From the NCBI RefSeq assembly GCF_023074175.1, contig NZ_JADPKS010000078.1, positions 1 to 64,000 on the forward strand: a stretch of 64,000 nucleotides of DNA. The letters are read 5' to 3'. The position numbers and the translations under genes were made by a program. The notes beneath the pieces are model-generated. The model was given only the letters and a program-made list of their open reading frames with translations. It did no database searches and was not told the DNA's origin. The DNA comes from Bradyrhizobium sp. 139. Its GTDB lineage: Bacteria > Pseudomonadota > Alphaproteobacteria > Rhizobiales > Xanthobacteraceae. This document shows positions 43,708 to 52,532 of the stretch, piece by piece (the stretch's first letter is position 1; every line of letters starts with the position of its first letter).

Positions 43708-45516
43708 CTAGTTCGCCGGCAGCGAGAACACGGTCAGAGTACCGCCGAGTGCCGTGTAGTTGCTGAGGGCCGCGTAGCCGCCGACTGCGCCGAGACCGGC
43801 GGTCGGATCGGTCAGACCTGCCGCCAGACCGATGCCGGCCCAGCCGCCCACACCGGAGAGCACTGCGACGTACTGCTTGCCGCCGTTCTCATAGGTGGTG
43901 ACGTTGCCGATGATGCCGGAGGGAGTCTTGAACTTGTAGAGCTCCTTGCCGGACTTGGCGTCGACCGCCTTCAGGTAGCCTTCGAGCGTGCCATAGAACA
44001 CCACGCCGCCAGCGGTTGCGAGCGCACCCGACCAGACCGAGAACTGCTCCTTGTTCGACCAGACGATCTTGCCGGTCTTGCCGTCCCAGGCGATGAAATT
44101 GCCCATGTGGGTTTCACCCTGCGGCGGATACATCGAGAGCGTCGCACCCACATAGGGCTGGCCCGCGGTGTAGCTCACCTTGAACGGCTCGTAGTCCATG
44201 CAGACGTGGTTGGTCGGAACGTAGAATAGCTGCGTGTCCGGCGAGTAGGCTGCCGGCTGCTCGTCCTTGGTGCCGAGCGCGGCCGGGCAGATGCCCTTCA
44301 CGTTGTGGTCTTCGCCGGCCTTGTCGGTCGACGCTGCATCGAGCACCTTCGGACGGCCATAGGTCGCCGAGTTCTTGTCCATGTCGACGCCGGAGGTCCA
44401 GTTCACCTTCGGATCGTACTTTTCGGCGACCAGCAGTTCGCCGTTCTCACGGTCCATCGTGTAGGCGAGGCCGTTACGGTCGAAATGAGTCAGCAGCTTG
44501 CGCGGCTGGCCGTTGATCTGCTGATCCGAGAGGATCATCTCGTTGACGCCGTCATAGTCCCACTCGTCGTGGGGCGTCATCTGATAGACCCACTTGGCCA
44601 TGCCGGTGTCCGCGTCACGCGCGAAAACGGTCATCGACCATTTGTTGTCGCCCGGACGCTGCTTCGGATTCCAGGTCGAGGGGTTGCCCGACCCATAATA
44701 CACCAGGTTCAGAGCGGGATCGTAGGACATCCAGCCCCAGGTGCAGCCGCCGCCGATCTTCCACTGATCGCCCTGCCAGGTCTTCAGCGAGGAGTCGGCT
44801 CCGACCGGCTTGCCGAGCGCCGTTGTCTTGACCGGATCGACCTTGATCTGGTCATCCGGACCTTCGGAGAAGGCGCGCCAGACCTGCTTGCCGGACTTGA
44901 GGTCGTAAGCGGTGACGTGGCACTGCACGCCGAACTCGCCGCCGGAGATGCCGACCAGCACCTTGTCCTTGACGACCAGCGCGGCCGACGTACCGGTCTC
45001 GCCCTTCGCAGGATTGCCGTTCGTCGCCGACCACGCGACCTTGCCGGTCTTGGCGTCGAGGGCGACGAGGTTGGTGTCGGCCTGATGCAGGATGATCTTG
45101 CCGTCGCCGTAGGACAGGCCGCGGTTGACCGTATCGCAGCACATCACCGGGATAACGTTCGGATCCTGCTTCGGCTCGTACTTCCAGACGATCTTGTTCT
45201 CCTGCGAAAGGTCAATAGCGTAGACCTTGTTCGGGAACGGCGTGTGGACGTACATCATGTTGCCGATGATCAGCGGGCCGCCTTCGTGGCCGCGCAGCAC
45301 GCCGGTGGAGAAGGTCCAGGCGACCTGGAGCTTGCCTACGTTTTGTGCGTTGATCTGGTTCAGCTTGGAATAGCGGGTATTGGCATAGTCGCCCGCCGGC
45401 ATCACCCAGTCTTTCGGGTTCTGCGACATCTTGATCAGCTCGTCATTGGCTGACGCGCTGCCGACGGCGAGCACGGCCGCGGAGCCAAGATAGGTCGCAA
45501 TTAGCACCTTGCGCAT
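43708..45516 (-). CDS. xoxF: Lanthanide-dependent methanol dehydrogenase
   Basis: A 602-residue periplasmic quinoprotein. The signal peptide ends GSASA. PQQ site features: vicinal disulfide PVMCCDTVNRG, Trp-docking propeller repeats, and the catalytic/metal motif HDEWDYDGVNEM. The second Asp of DYD is the residue that distinguishes lanthanide XoxF from calcium MxaF. It oxidises methanol, and possibly formaldehyde. The second of two nearby ATGs (45516) is preferred because GGAGGA is then correctly spaced. An AraC regulator is divergent. The order xoxF-xoxG-frmA-gfa makes a complete methanol-to-formylglutathione route. Confidence 0.96.
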   Translation of the reverse strand: MRKVLIATYLGSAAVLAVGSASANDELIKMSQNPKDWVMPAGDYANTRYSKLNQINAQNVGKLQVAWTFSTGVLRGHEGGPLIIGNMMYVHTPFPNKVYAIDLSQENKIVWKYEPKQDPNVIPVMCCDTVNRGLSYGDGKIILHQADTNLVALDAKTGKVAWSATNGNPAKGETGTSAALVVKDKVLVGISGGEFGVQCHVTAYDLKSGKQVWRAFSEGPDDQIKVDPVKTTALGKPVGADSSLKTWQGDQWKIGGGCTWGWMSYDPALNLVYYGSGNPSTWNPKQRPGDNKWSMTVFARDADTGMAKWVYQMTPHDEWDYDGVNEMILSDQQINGQPRKLLTHFDRNGLAYTMDRENGELLVAEKYDPKVNWTSGVDMDKNSATYGRPKVLDAASTDKAGEDHNVKGICPAALGTKDEQPAAYSPDTQLFYVPTNHVCMDYEPFKVSYTAGQPYVGATLSMYPPQGETHMGNFIAWDGKTGKIVWSNKEQFSVWSGALATAGGVVFYGTLEGYLKAVDAKSGKELYKFKTPSGIIGNVTTYENGGKQYVAVLSGVGGWAGIGLAAGLTDPTAGLGAVGGYAALSNYTALGGTLTVFSLPAN

Positions 45517-46033
45517 AGTCATTCCTCCATTGGTCTCGTTTTATTGTTTCCGAAGCATTGCTTAATCACCGGGCTTCTCGTCCGGCGTCTGCTCGTGCAG
45601 GGCGGTCACGATTGCGACCAGAAACGATGCTGTGCTGTTTCCTCCTCCGGATGAGAGCTACGGGTCCACACGTGCAGGAGCGGCCCGTTCTTGTTGTTCC
45701 TGCAGCAATCCCTAACGACTTCGTCATTGGGAAACTTGCCCAAGAGAGAAGCTGCTTTGCTTGACAGCGCACGGACGCGAAGATTTTGATTTTGCAGTAG
45801 CGAATTCAGCGGCTTCCGCGCGGCTTCGCGACTGCCTTCAACGGTTAGGTTCCCCTTGACGGCGCTGCAACTAAGGCGGAGGATTAACTTTCAAGGGCGG
45901 CAATGGAACGATCGCGCTCGTTGCAAAAGACCACTCAATTTCGAGGTAAACGTCACGCAATCATGGCTGAGGGCTCCGGCAGCGCTGGCCGCGATTCGCG
46001 TCGAATCTCCGGATGAAATCAGTGACTGGATTA
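45517..46033. promoter_or_regulatory. xoxF/AraC divergent promoter region with inverted repeat
   Basis: A 517-bp gap. TGCAGGA (45673-45679) and TCCTGCA (45698-45704) form an exact inverted repeat with an 18-bp spacer, ~160 bp upstream of xoxF. No other gene is supported here. The position fits a site for the divergently encoded AraC protein or for a lanthanide-responsive regulator (inference). Confidence 0.4.
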
Positions 46034-47002
46034 ATGTCCGACACAATTCACACGCTCTCGACGACCGGGCTGACGCCGAAGCGGCAGATCCAGAGCTGGA
46101 TCGACGGGCTGACGAGCCTGTGCGGGTATTTTGACGTCGATCCGCTCGAGGCGTCCTCGCTCGAAGGCCGCATCGACTACACCAGCGTCTCGCGCCTGAA
46201 GCTCTGCCAGATCGAGGTCAGCCAGCATCGCATCGCACACACGCTGGCGCGCGCCAAGGCCAACGAACACCCCTACATCAAGATCCACTTCCAGACTTAC
46301 GGCGTGTCCTATTTCGAGCAGGAAGGCCGCCATATCGAAATCAATCCCGGCGACATCATCGCCTATGACGTCTCCTGCCCGCATTCGATCATCAGCCCCG
46401 CCTTCACCCGCCATGACGTGGTGATCGTGCCGAAGGCGCTGCTGCGCGACCGCGGATTCCCGTCGCAGCGGATGCCGGCCTGCAAATTGTCGGCGAAGAC
46501 CGGAACGGGGCGGATCGCCCATGATTTCGTCCATGCCACCTTCGACGAGGCTGCCAAGCTGTCGGCGAACAGCGCGGTCGGTGTTGCCGATTCCCTGATC
46601 GACCTTTTGCTGCTGCCGCTGCGCGAAGCGGACACGATGTTCGATCGCGTCGGGCCCGAGGCGATGTATGTGCGCGCGCAGTTCTTCATCCGCGAGCATC
46701 TGCGCGATCCGGATCTGTGCATCGACCAGATCTCCGCCGAGCTCGGCTGCTCCAAGCGCTATCTGCACATGCTGTTCTCCGAGCGCGGCACCACGGTGAG
46801 CGACTACATCTGGCAGGCGCGCTTGCAGAACTGCCGCCAGGAACTCGAGGCGCATGGCGGCAAGACCATCACCGACGTCGCCTTCTCCTGGGGCTTCTCC
46901 AGCTCATCGCATTTCAGCCGGGTGTTCCGGAAATATTTCGGCGTGGTGCCGTCCTCGATCCACAAGGCCCAGCAGGGCGCGGCAGTCGCGGACAAGCATT
47001 AG
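46034..47002 (+). CDS. AraC family regulator divergent from xoxF
   Basis: A 322-residue regulator. The N-terminal ~200 residues form a cupin-like AraC_binding_2 sensor domain (YIKIHFQTYGVSYFEQEGRHIEINPGDIIAYD). The C-terminal ~100 residues are the AraC DNA-binding domain (LCIDQISAELGCSKRYLHML, TITDVAFSWGFSSSSHFSRVFRKYFG). Relatives sit beside dehydrogenase genes and activate them. The start is uncertain: an ATG seven codons upstream (46013) is also possible, and neither has a strong RBS. It is a candidate regulator of the xoxF operon. Confidence 0.88.
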   Translation: MSDTIHTLSTTGLTPKRQIQSWIDGLTSLCGYFDVDPLEASSLEGRIDYTSVSRLKLCQIEVSQHRIAHTLARAKANEHPYIKIHFQTYGVSYFEQEGRHIEINPGDIIAYDVSCPHSIISPAFTRHDVVIVPKALLRDRGFPSQRMPACKLSAKTGTGRIAHDFVHATFDEAAKLSANSAVGVADSLIDLLLLPLREADTMFDRVGPEAMYVRAQFFIREHLRDPDLCIDQISAELGCSKRYLHMLFSERGTTVSDYIWQARLQNCRQELEAHGGKTITDVAFSWGFSSSSHFSRVFRKYFGVVPSSIHKAQQGAAVADKH

Positions 47003-47036
47003 GCGAACGCCACGCTGCGGCGGGTCGCCGACTGTC

Positions 47037-47462
47037 TCACGCCGATATGGCGATGTAAGGAATGCTGGCCAGGAGAGCGGCAAGCAGGACCGCGTTGCCC
47101 AGCATCCCGCTCCAATGCAGCCGCCGCAGCCGACGCGGGGCTTCGGTATCGCCGGCGTCACTCGCGCTGAGCTGGTCGTCCATCCGCTGCATGAACCAGC
47201 GGCGTCCGTAGATCGCCAAGGCCGCAATCAGGCCGACGCCGATCGCGGCGACCAGGCGACCGTCGAGCAGGAAAGCTGCCGTTCCGACGATTCCGGCAAC
47301 GCGCATCACCAGAAAATGGGCATTGAACATTCCGCGCAGCAACTGGGCGACGGGTTGAATGTCCAGCTTCACCAGCAGGAAGGCGGGCGAGGCAAGCGTG
47401 AAATAGCCCATCGGAAAGAGCAGGATGATCATGACGGCTACGGCAATGCCATCGGGTGTCAT
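47037..47462 (-). CDS. Small integral membrane protein
   Basis: A 141-residue protein with four hydrophobic segments: VAVMIILLFPMGYFTLA, MRVAGIVGTAAFLL, AAIGVGLIAALAIYG and LGNAVLLAALLASIPYI. It has a charged loop after QRMDDQL. No family is recognised with confidence. It lies downstream of the Bug protein gene on the same strand. Confidence 0.65.
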   Translation of the reverse strand: MTPDGIAVAVMIILLFPMGYFTLASPAFLLVKLDIQPVAQLLRGMFNAHFLVMRVAGIVGTAAFLLDGRLVAAIGVGLIAALAIYGRRWFMQRMDDQLSASDAGDTEAPRRLRRLHWSGMLGNAVLLAALLASIPYIAISA

Positions 47463-47596
47463 GCGATCGGCCTTTCTCGTCCGCCGGTGAGGGCTTCCGG
47501 CAGCGGCGCGCAATCATAGCGGGAAAATGCGCTTCCGACACTAGGCTTTGGTCGGACCGAGGGCCGCGATGGGATAGCCCGTGCGCCGCGTAAGGT

Positions 47597-48598
47597 TCAG
47601 GCCGGCTCGAGGCCGAGCGACTGCGCGCTCTCGATCCAGATCGGCAGCTCGCGCTGATACAGGGCATTGGTCTGCTTGAAGCCGATTGCCGGCTCGAGCA
47701 CGAAGGTCGCGAGAACCTCCTTCACCTTCGGATCGTTGTTGGCGGAGACGCAGAGCTCGGCCAGGCGGTCTACCACCGGCTGCGGCGTCGCCTTCGGCAC
47801 AGCCCAGCCCGAGAAGCCGCTCACAGTGAAGAATTTCGACGTCGCGCCCTGCTCGGGGAGGGTCTTGATTGCAGGGATCGCATCGACTTTCTTCGAGTGC
47901 ACGGCGAATACGGTGCCGCGATCGCTTTGCAGAACGGATTGTGCGGCAGTAAAGCTGCCCATCGCGGCATCGAGCGTGCCTTCCAGCATCCCCGTCCACA
48001 TCGGGGCTTCGCCGCGATAGTGGACCGGTTCGATCGAAAGGCCGTACTGCTTGTTGAGCTCGTTGATCGTCATGTGCGGGGCCGAGCCCGCGCTATAGGT
48101 GCCGAAGTTGACCTTGCCGCTCTTGCGCGCGAAGGCGACGAAGTCCTCCAGCGTCTTGACCCCGGTTTTCGGGTTCGCGACCAGCAACAGGCCGGCGCCC
48201 GGAATAACGCTGACGAGCGTCAGATCCTTGCCCATGTCGTAGCCGGGATTCTTCATCACGACCCGATTCATGATGTAGGTGGTCGAAATCGAGCACAGGA
48301 TGGTGTGGCCGTCGGGCTCCGCGCGGGCGACTTCTGCCGTGCCGATCGCACCCGAGGCGCCGGCCTTGTTCTCGACGACGACGGTCTTGCCGACCTGCTT
48401 GGAGATGAATTCGCCATAGGCGCGCGCGAGCAGGTCGGTCTGTCCGCCCGCGGGATAGCTGCAGATCATGCGAATCTGCCGCGACGGCCACGTGCCTTGC
48501 GATGTGCCTTGCGCCGAGGCGCCGCGCGAGACGAAGGGTATCGCGAGTGCGCTGGTACCGGCGGCGATGAAGTGGCGGCGATCGAGTTTTGCGGACAT
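47597..48598 (-). CDS. Bug/TctC-type binding protein
   Basis: A 333-residue periplasmic binding protein. The Tat-like signal DRRHFIAAGTSALAIPFVSRG is followed by WPSRQIRMICSYPAGGQTD, typical of the Bug family. FGTYSAGSAPHMTINEL and FSGWAVPKATPQPV are further landmarks. No TctAB genes are adjacent. It is a distant paralogue of the Bug protein at 12876. The ligand is unknown. Confidence 0.87.
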   Translation of the reverse strand: MSAKLDRRHFIAAGTSALAIPFVSRGASAQGTSQGTWPSRQIRMICSYPAGGQTDLLARAYGEFISKQVGKTVVVENKAGASGAIGTAEVARAEPDGHTILCSISTTYIMNRVVMKNPGYDMGKDLTLVSVIPGAGLLLVANPKTGVKTLEDFVAFARKSGKVNFGTYSAGSAPHMTINELNKQYGLSIEPVHYRGEAPMWTGMLEGTLDAAMGSFTAAQSVLQSDRGTVFAVHSKKVDAIPAIKTLPEQGATSKFFTVSGFSGWAVPKATPQPVVDRLAELCVSANNDPKVKEVLATFVLEPAIGFKQTNALYQRELPIWIESAQSLGLEPA

Positions 48599-48741
48599 GA
48601 TTCCCTCCTGATTTTTGCCGAAGGTACTGCATCAAGCTCGCGCTGCTAGGGCCGGAAGGCGAGACAGATTGGCGCATTCGACAAGGCGGCGGCGCCCATT
48701 TGCTCGCCGCCCCGGCGATCGGACCTTCTGCAGCACGCAGG

Positions 48742-48788
48742 CCCGGAATCCATCGAGCCGGATGTTCTGCCGTGAAATGGATTCCGGG
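48742..48788. repeat. Palindromic intergenic repeat
   Basis: CCCGGAATCCAT (48742-48753) and ATGGATTCCGGG (48777-48788) pair perfectly around 23 bp. The element lies between the MxaJ-like gene end and the Bug gene start and is a common form of rhizobial repeat that could separate the two transcripts. Confidence 0.6.
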
Positions 48789-48818
48789 TTCGCCCTGCAG
48801 GCGCCCCGGAATGACCAA

Positions 48819-49745
48819 CTAACGCTGAATGATCTTCATCCAGACATCGCCGAGGATCGCAGGATCGCGCGGCGGCAAATAGGTGAGGCCGGCCTGCTTG
48901 CCGAATTCGGCGATCTTGCCTTCGGCAGCAAGGCCGGTCAGCGCTCTGTTGACGGCGTCGATCAGCGCAGGATCGCTGGCGAGCCCGACATAGCCGCGAT
49001 TGGCACCGATCGGATAATAATAGCCGGAAGGTGTGATCGCGGTGTCGGGATGCGCGGCGCGGTGGGAGTCGAAACGGCCGAGGTCGATCAGCGTCGCGTC
49101 ATAGTCGCCGCGCTGGAGCGCGCCGAGGAGATCGTCGCGGCCGGGGACGAGATGGGTGATGCTGTCGATCAGGCGGCCCTTGTCGAAGGTCATCAGGATG
49201 GCATCGCCCAGCGAGCCGCTCTCGATCGCGAGGCGAAGGCCGGTGAGGTCGCCGACGTTGCCGATCTTGCGACCCTGCGCCTTCGGCCCGAGCACGACTG
49301 TCATCGGCGCGTAAACATAGGGCTGGCTCGGCGCAAGCACGCCGAGCGCGACGCGGCGGCGCCGGTCCTCGCGCGTGGCCCCGGTGAAATCCGGCAAGCG
49401 TGCCGTCTTCATGCCGGGCTTGACGAGGGAATCCGTGGTCAGCGCATAGCCGCCGACCAGCGAGCAGCGCCCGTCGGAGAGCAAAGCGTTGGCCTCGAGC
49501 TGCGGGCTGGAATCCTCGTCCAGCTTGCTCTCGAACCACTGGATTTTCAGCGGTCGGCCCATCCGGTCTGCGATCGCCTGCGCCAGCAGCACGTCGAAGC
49601 CGGAATCCGGCTTGCCGCGGTGATGCACGGAGAGCGGCGGCCGGTCCTCGTCGAGGCATATTTTCAGCAGGTCATCGGCCGCGCGGGCGGCCGTGGCCGC
49701 CGCGAGGATCGCGGCAACGCCGCACGCAGCGAGCCAGGTCCTCAT
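48819..49745 (-). CDS. MxaJ/XoxJ-like periplasmic binding protein
   Basis: A 308-residue exported protein of the type-3 solute-binding fold. The signal peptide ends AARA. The mature start LLKICLDEDRPPLSVHHRGK and FDVLLAQAIADRMGRPLKIQWFE follow the MxaJ/XoxJ pattern. These proteins help mature or activate quinoprotein dehydrogenases rather than transport solutes. Its ATG overlaps the stop of the preceding cytochrome gene by 4 bp, giving a dehydrogenase-cytochrome-J operon like xoxFGJ. Confidence 0.82.
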   Translation of the reverse strand: MRTWLAACGVAAILAAATAARAADDLLKICLDEDRPPLSVHHRGKPDSGFDVLLAQAIADRMGRPLKIQWFESKLDEDSSPQLEANALLSDGRCSLVGGYALTTDSLVKPGMKTARLPDFTGATREDRRRRVALGVLAPSQPYVYAPMTVVLGPKAQGRKIGNVGDLTGLRLAIESGSLGDAILMTFDKGRLIDSITHLVPGRDDLLGALQRGDYDATLIDLGRFDSHRAAHPDTAITPSGYYYPIGANRGYVGLASDPALIDAVNRALTGLAAEGKIAEFGKQAGLTYLPPRDPAILGDVWMKIIQR

Positions 49746-50098
49746 GGCTTTCTCCGGCTGGAGATGAAGGCCCAGAGATCTCCGATCTGGTCGTCGTTGA
49801 GGATGTCGGCCCAGGGTGGCATTTTGTTGTTCTTGCCGTTCTTCACCGTGGTGACGAAGCGCGTCTTGTCGTCGGGGAAGACGCGCAGGTCCGGCGTGAT
49901 GGTGCCGGAGTTCATCAGATTTGGGCCGTGGCAGTGCGAGCACTTCTCGGCATAGGTCGATTTGCCGTGGTCGATCTGCGCCTGAAGGGGATTGCCGGTT
50001 GCGTCGTCCGCGGCACGAACGGTCGCCGCAAGCGCGACCGTCAGCACCGCGACGGTGGCGAAGATCGCCACCGTCTTGTGAGATATTTCTTTCAGCAT
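49742..50098 (-). CDS. c-type cytochrome of the second quinoprotein operon
   Basis: A 118-residue exported monoheme cytochrome. Signal segment TVAIFATVAVLTVALAATVRA; heme motif CSHCH (53-57); probable Met ligand at Met93 in NNKMPPWADIL. It is 10 bp downstream of the PQQ dehydrogenase gene and overlaps the MxaJ-like gene. It should accept electrons from that dehydrogenase. Confidence 0.88.
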   Translation of the reverse strand: MLKEISHKTVAIFATVAVLTVALAATVRAADDATGNPLQAQIDHGKSTYAEKCSHCHGPNLMNSGTITPDLRVFPDDKTRFVTTVKNGKNNKMPPWADILNDDQIGDLWAFISSRRKP

Positions 50099-50108
50099 CG
50101 CGCCGTGG

Positions 50109-51773
50109 TTACTGCTTGACCGCAAAAACCCACAGCGAGCCGCCGGGCGGCACCTTGGCAAGCCGCTCGTCGCCGGAGAACAGCGAATAGACGCCGCCAT
50201 AGCCGGAGGTGACCGCGACATACTGCACGCCGTCCTGCTGCCAGGTCACCGGTTGTCCCTCGATCCCGGAGCCGGTCTGGAACTGCCAGAGCTTCTTGCC
50301 GGTGTCGGCATCGAAGGCCTCGAACTCGCCGGTCAGCGCGCCCGTGAACACGACGCCGCCCGCGGTCGACAGCACGCCCGAGAAGCGCGGGATGTCGGCC
50401 GGCGCTTCCCACTTGGCCTTGCCGGTCATCGGATCGATCGCCTTCAGATGGCCGCGCGGACCGTCACCCCATTCCCAGAGATCGGTGAGGTCCATGCCGA
50501 GATACCATTCACCCTGCTTGAAGGTGACCGGTTCGGTCTTGTACCTGCCGCCGAAGGCGAGCGTGTTGGCATAGGCCAATCCGGTCTGAGGATTGAACGA
50601 CATCGGCTCCCAGTTCTTGCCGCCGAGGATCGACGGATAGACGGTCACCTTCTTGCCATCGCGCGCGTCCTTCGAAACGTCGGTCTCGATCGGACGTCCG
50701 GTCTTCATGTCGACGCCGGTTGCCCAATTCACCTTCACGTAAGGATTGGCCGCGAGCAGTTTTCCGTTGGTGCGGTCGAGCACGTAGAAGAAGCCGTTGC
50801 GGTTGGCGTCCATCAGTACCTTGGTCGGCTTACCCTCGACGTTCATGTCGGCGAGCACCATTTCGGCCACGCTGTCATAGTCGAACGGATTGTTCGGCGA
50901 GAACTGGTAGTGCCACTTGATCTTGCCGGTCTTGGGATCCATCGCCAGCACGGAGCAGGTGTAGAGGTTGTCGCCGGGACGTACCGCCGAGTTGAAGGGG
51001 CCGGGGTTGCCGATGCCCCAATAGACCGTGTTCAGCTCGGGATCGTAGGAGCCCGTGATCCAGGTCGAGCCGCCGCCGAGCTTCCAGGTGTCGCCCTTCC
51101 AGCTATCGCCGCCGGGCTCGTCGGGCGAGGGGATCGAATGGGTGCGCCACAGATGCTTGCCTGTTGCGGGGTCCCAGCCGTCGATGAAGCCGCGGGTGCC
51201 GAACTCGGCGCCGGAGATCCCGGTGATGACCACGCCGTCGGCGACCAGGGGCGCCACCGTCATCGAATAGCCTTCCTTGACATCGGCGGCCTTCTGCCGC
51301 CACAGCTCCTTGCCGTCCTTGGCATCGAGCGCGATCACGTTGGCGTCGAGCGTGGTGCGGAAGACTTTGCCATCATAGAGCGCGGCGCCGCGGTTGATGA
51401 TGCCGCAGCAGACGATGCGTGGCGTCTCGGCGGGATATTCGATCTTGGATTTCCAGATCTGCTTGCCCGTCTTGGCATCGACCGCCATGGTGGCGTTGTG
51501 TGAGGTCACGTAGATCACGCCTTGGTACACCAGCGGCTGCGATTCCTCGCTGCGATCGTCGTTGAAGGAATAGTTCCAGACCGGGACAAGGTTCTTGACG
51601 GTGTCCTTGTTGATCTGGTTCAGCGTCGAGAAGCGCTGGAGATTGTAGCCCATCCCGTAGTTGAGAACGTTCGATGTATCGGTCGCGCCCTTGACCAACT
51701 GCTCGGTGGTCTGTGCACTTGCACAAGTCGATGCAAGCATGACGAGGCTTGCGGCCATCGCAAAGCGTTTCAT
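50109..51773 (-). CDS. PQQ-dependent alcohol dehydrogenase, lanthanide-type (ExaF/PedH-like)
   Basis: A 554-residue periplasmic quinoprotein. The signal peptide ends CASA. The vicinal Cys pair is Cys122-Cys123 (RIVCCGIINRG). The catalytic motif PNNPFDYDSVAEM has Asp298 and the lanthanide-marking Asp300. Propeller docking repeats include DAKTGKQIWKS and DADTGKKLWQF. GGAGGGACGG precedes the ATG at 51773. With its own cytochrome and J-like protein it forms a second Xox-like module; the substrate is more likely ethanol or larger alcohols than methanol (inference). It is divergent from lanM. Confidence 0.9.
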   Translation of the reverse strand: MKRFAMAASLVMLASTCASAQTTEQLVKGATDTSNVLNYGMGYNLQRFSTLNQINKDTVKNLVPVWNYSFNDDRSEESQPLVYQGVIYVTSHNATMAVDAKTGKQIWKSKIEYPAETPRIVCCGIINRGAALYDGKVFRTTLDANVIALDAKDGKELWRQKAADVKEGYSMTVAPLVADGVVITGISGAEFGTRGFIDGWDPATGKHLWRTHSIPSPDEPGGDSWKGDTWKLGGGSTWITGSYDPELNTVYWGIGNPGPFNSAVRPGDNLYTCSVLAMDPKTGKIKWHYQFSPNNPFDYDSVAEMVLADMNVEGKPTKVLMDANRNGFFYVLDRTNGKLLAANPYVKVNWATGVDMKTGRPIETDVSKDARDGKKVTVYPSILGGKNWEPMSFNPQTGLAYANTLAFGGRYKTEPVTFKQGEWYLGMDLTDLWEWGDGPRGHLKAIDPMTGKAKWEAPADIPRFSGVLSTAGGVVFTGALTGEFEAFDADTGKKLWQFQTGSGIEGQPVTWQQDGVQYVAVTSGYGGVYSLFSGDERLAKVPPGGSLWVFAVKQ

Positions 51774-51852
51774 CCGTCCCTCCCAATATGCGCGCCTGTT
51801 GACGCTGCGGGAGCAACACTCCGCCCGAACGCAAAACGCGTCAATACGAAAG

Positions 51853-51864
51853 TCGCAATTGCGA
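51853..51864. promoter_or_regulatory. 12-bp palindrome in the quinoprotein/lanM divergent region
   Basis: TCGCAATTGCGA is fully symmetrical and sits 80 bp upstream of the quinoprotein start. Its core GCAATTGC matches the palindrome at 34569-34580. Confidence 0.35.
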
Positions 51865-51922
51865 TGCCGATATCCTGGGCGCCCGACGCCGGTCACCTGA
51901 CGGAAACCTTACAACAGACTTT

Positions 51923-51970
51923 CACTTGTGCGCAGGCGCTGAAAAACACTTGTGCGCAGGCGCTGAAAAA
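51923..51970. repeat. Perfect 24-bp tandem duplication
   Basis: The 24-bp unit beginning CACTTGTGCGCAGG and ending GCGCTGAAAAA occurs twice head to tail without a mismatch. It lies in the 366-bp gap between the divergent quinoprotein and lanM genes, about 170 bp before lanM. The rest of that gap shows no gene. Confidence 0.8.
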
Positions 51971-52139
51971 ATTCCGCGGCACGAAGCAATGCCAGTGCGT
52001 GGCCGCCGCGCTCGGGCAGTCGGGTTGCGCGAGTCGTGCGGTGCGTAGATTGCAATTCCGGACTTGAACCGGGGCTCGCTTGTGGACTTATGTGGTTTCC
52101 ATCCGGCTCGAATCGGAGCTCTTGGCCAGGGAGGTTTTC

Positions 52140-52532
52140 ATGATATCGCGTCGCTCTGTTGCACTTGCGCTCACGATTGCACTGCTGTCCGGTCCGGCCT
52201 GGTCGGCATCCCGCAACGCGGTAAAAATGTTCGACACCGACAATGACGGCACGCTCGATCTTGCCGAGGTGAAGAAGGCGGCCGCCGCAACGTTCGCAAA
52301 GCTCGATCCCGATCACGACGGCACGCTGGATGCGCGCGAATTGCGCGGACGGTTAACGGCAAAAGAACTCGCCGCCGCCGATCCCGATCGCGACGGGACT
52401 CTCACGCTCGACGAATATCTCTCGGTGGTGGAGCAGCGCTTCAACGCAGCGAATCCCGACAAGGATGGAACGCTGGATGCGAAGGAGCTGAACTCGCGCG
52501 CCGGCCGCGCGCTGCTGCGATTGTTGCGGTGA
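52140..52532 (+). CDS. lanM: Lanmodulin-like lanthanide-binding EF-hand protein
   Basis: A 130-residue exported protein; GGGAGG precedes the ATG and the signal peptide ends GPAWSA. Four EF-hand loops lie at residues 32-43 (DTDNDGTLDLAE), 56-67 (DPDHDGTLDARE), 81-92 (DPDRDGTLTLDE) and 105-116 (NPDKDGTLDAKE). Pro at loop position 2 in three hands, the Asn-initiated fourth hand and 12-residue spacing between hands 1 and 2 are hallmarks of lanmodulin, which binds lanthanides at picomolar affinity in Methylorubrum. Hand 1 has Thr instead of Pro. Placement between a lanthanide-type dehydrogenase and pqqA supports the call. Confidence 0.9.
   Translation: MISRRSVALALTIALLSGPAWSASRNAVKMFDTDNDGTLDLAEVKKAAAATFAKLDPDHDGTLDARELRGRLTAKELAAADPDRDGTLTLDEYLSVVEQRFNAANPDKDGTLDAKELNSRAGRALLRLLR

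Noticed and set aside
52140..52532. Ordinary calmodulin-like calcium protein
   Set aside because: Pro at loop position 2 in three hands, the Asn-started fourth hand and the 12-residue spacing are the lanmodulin pattern, and the neighbours are lanthanide-type quinoprotein genes.
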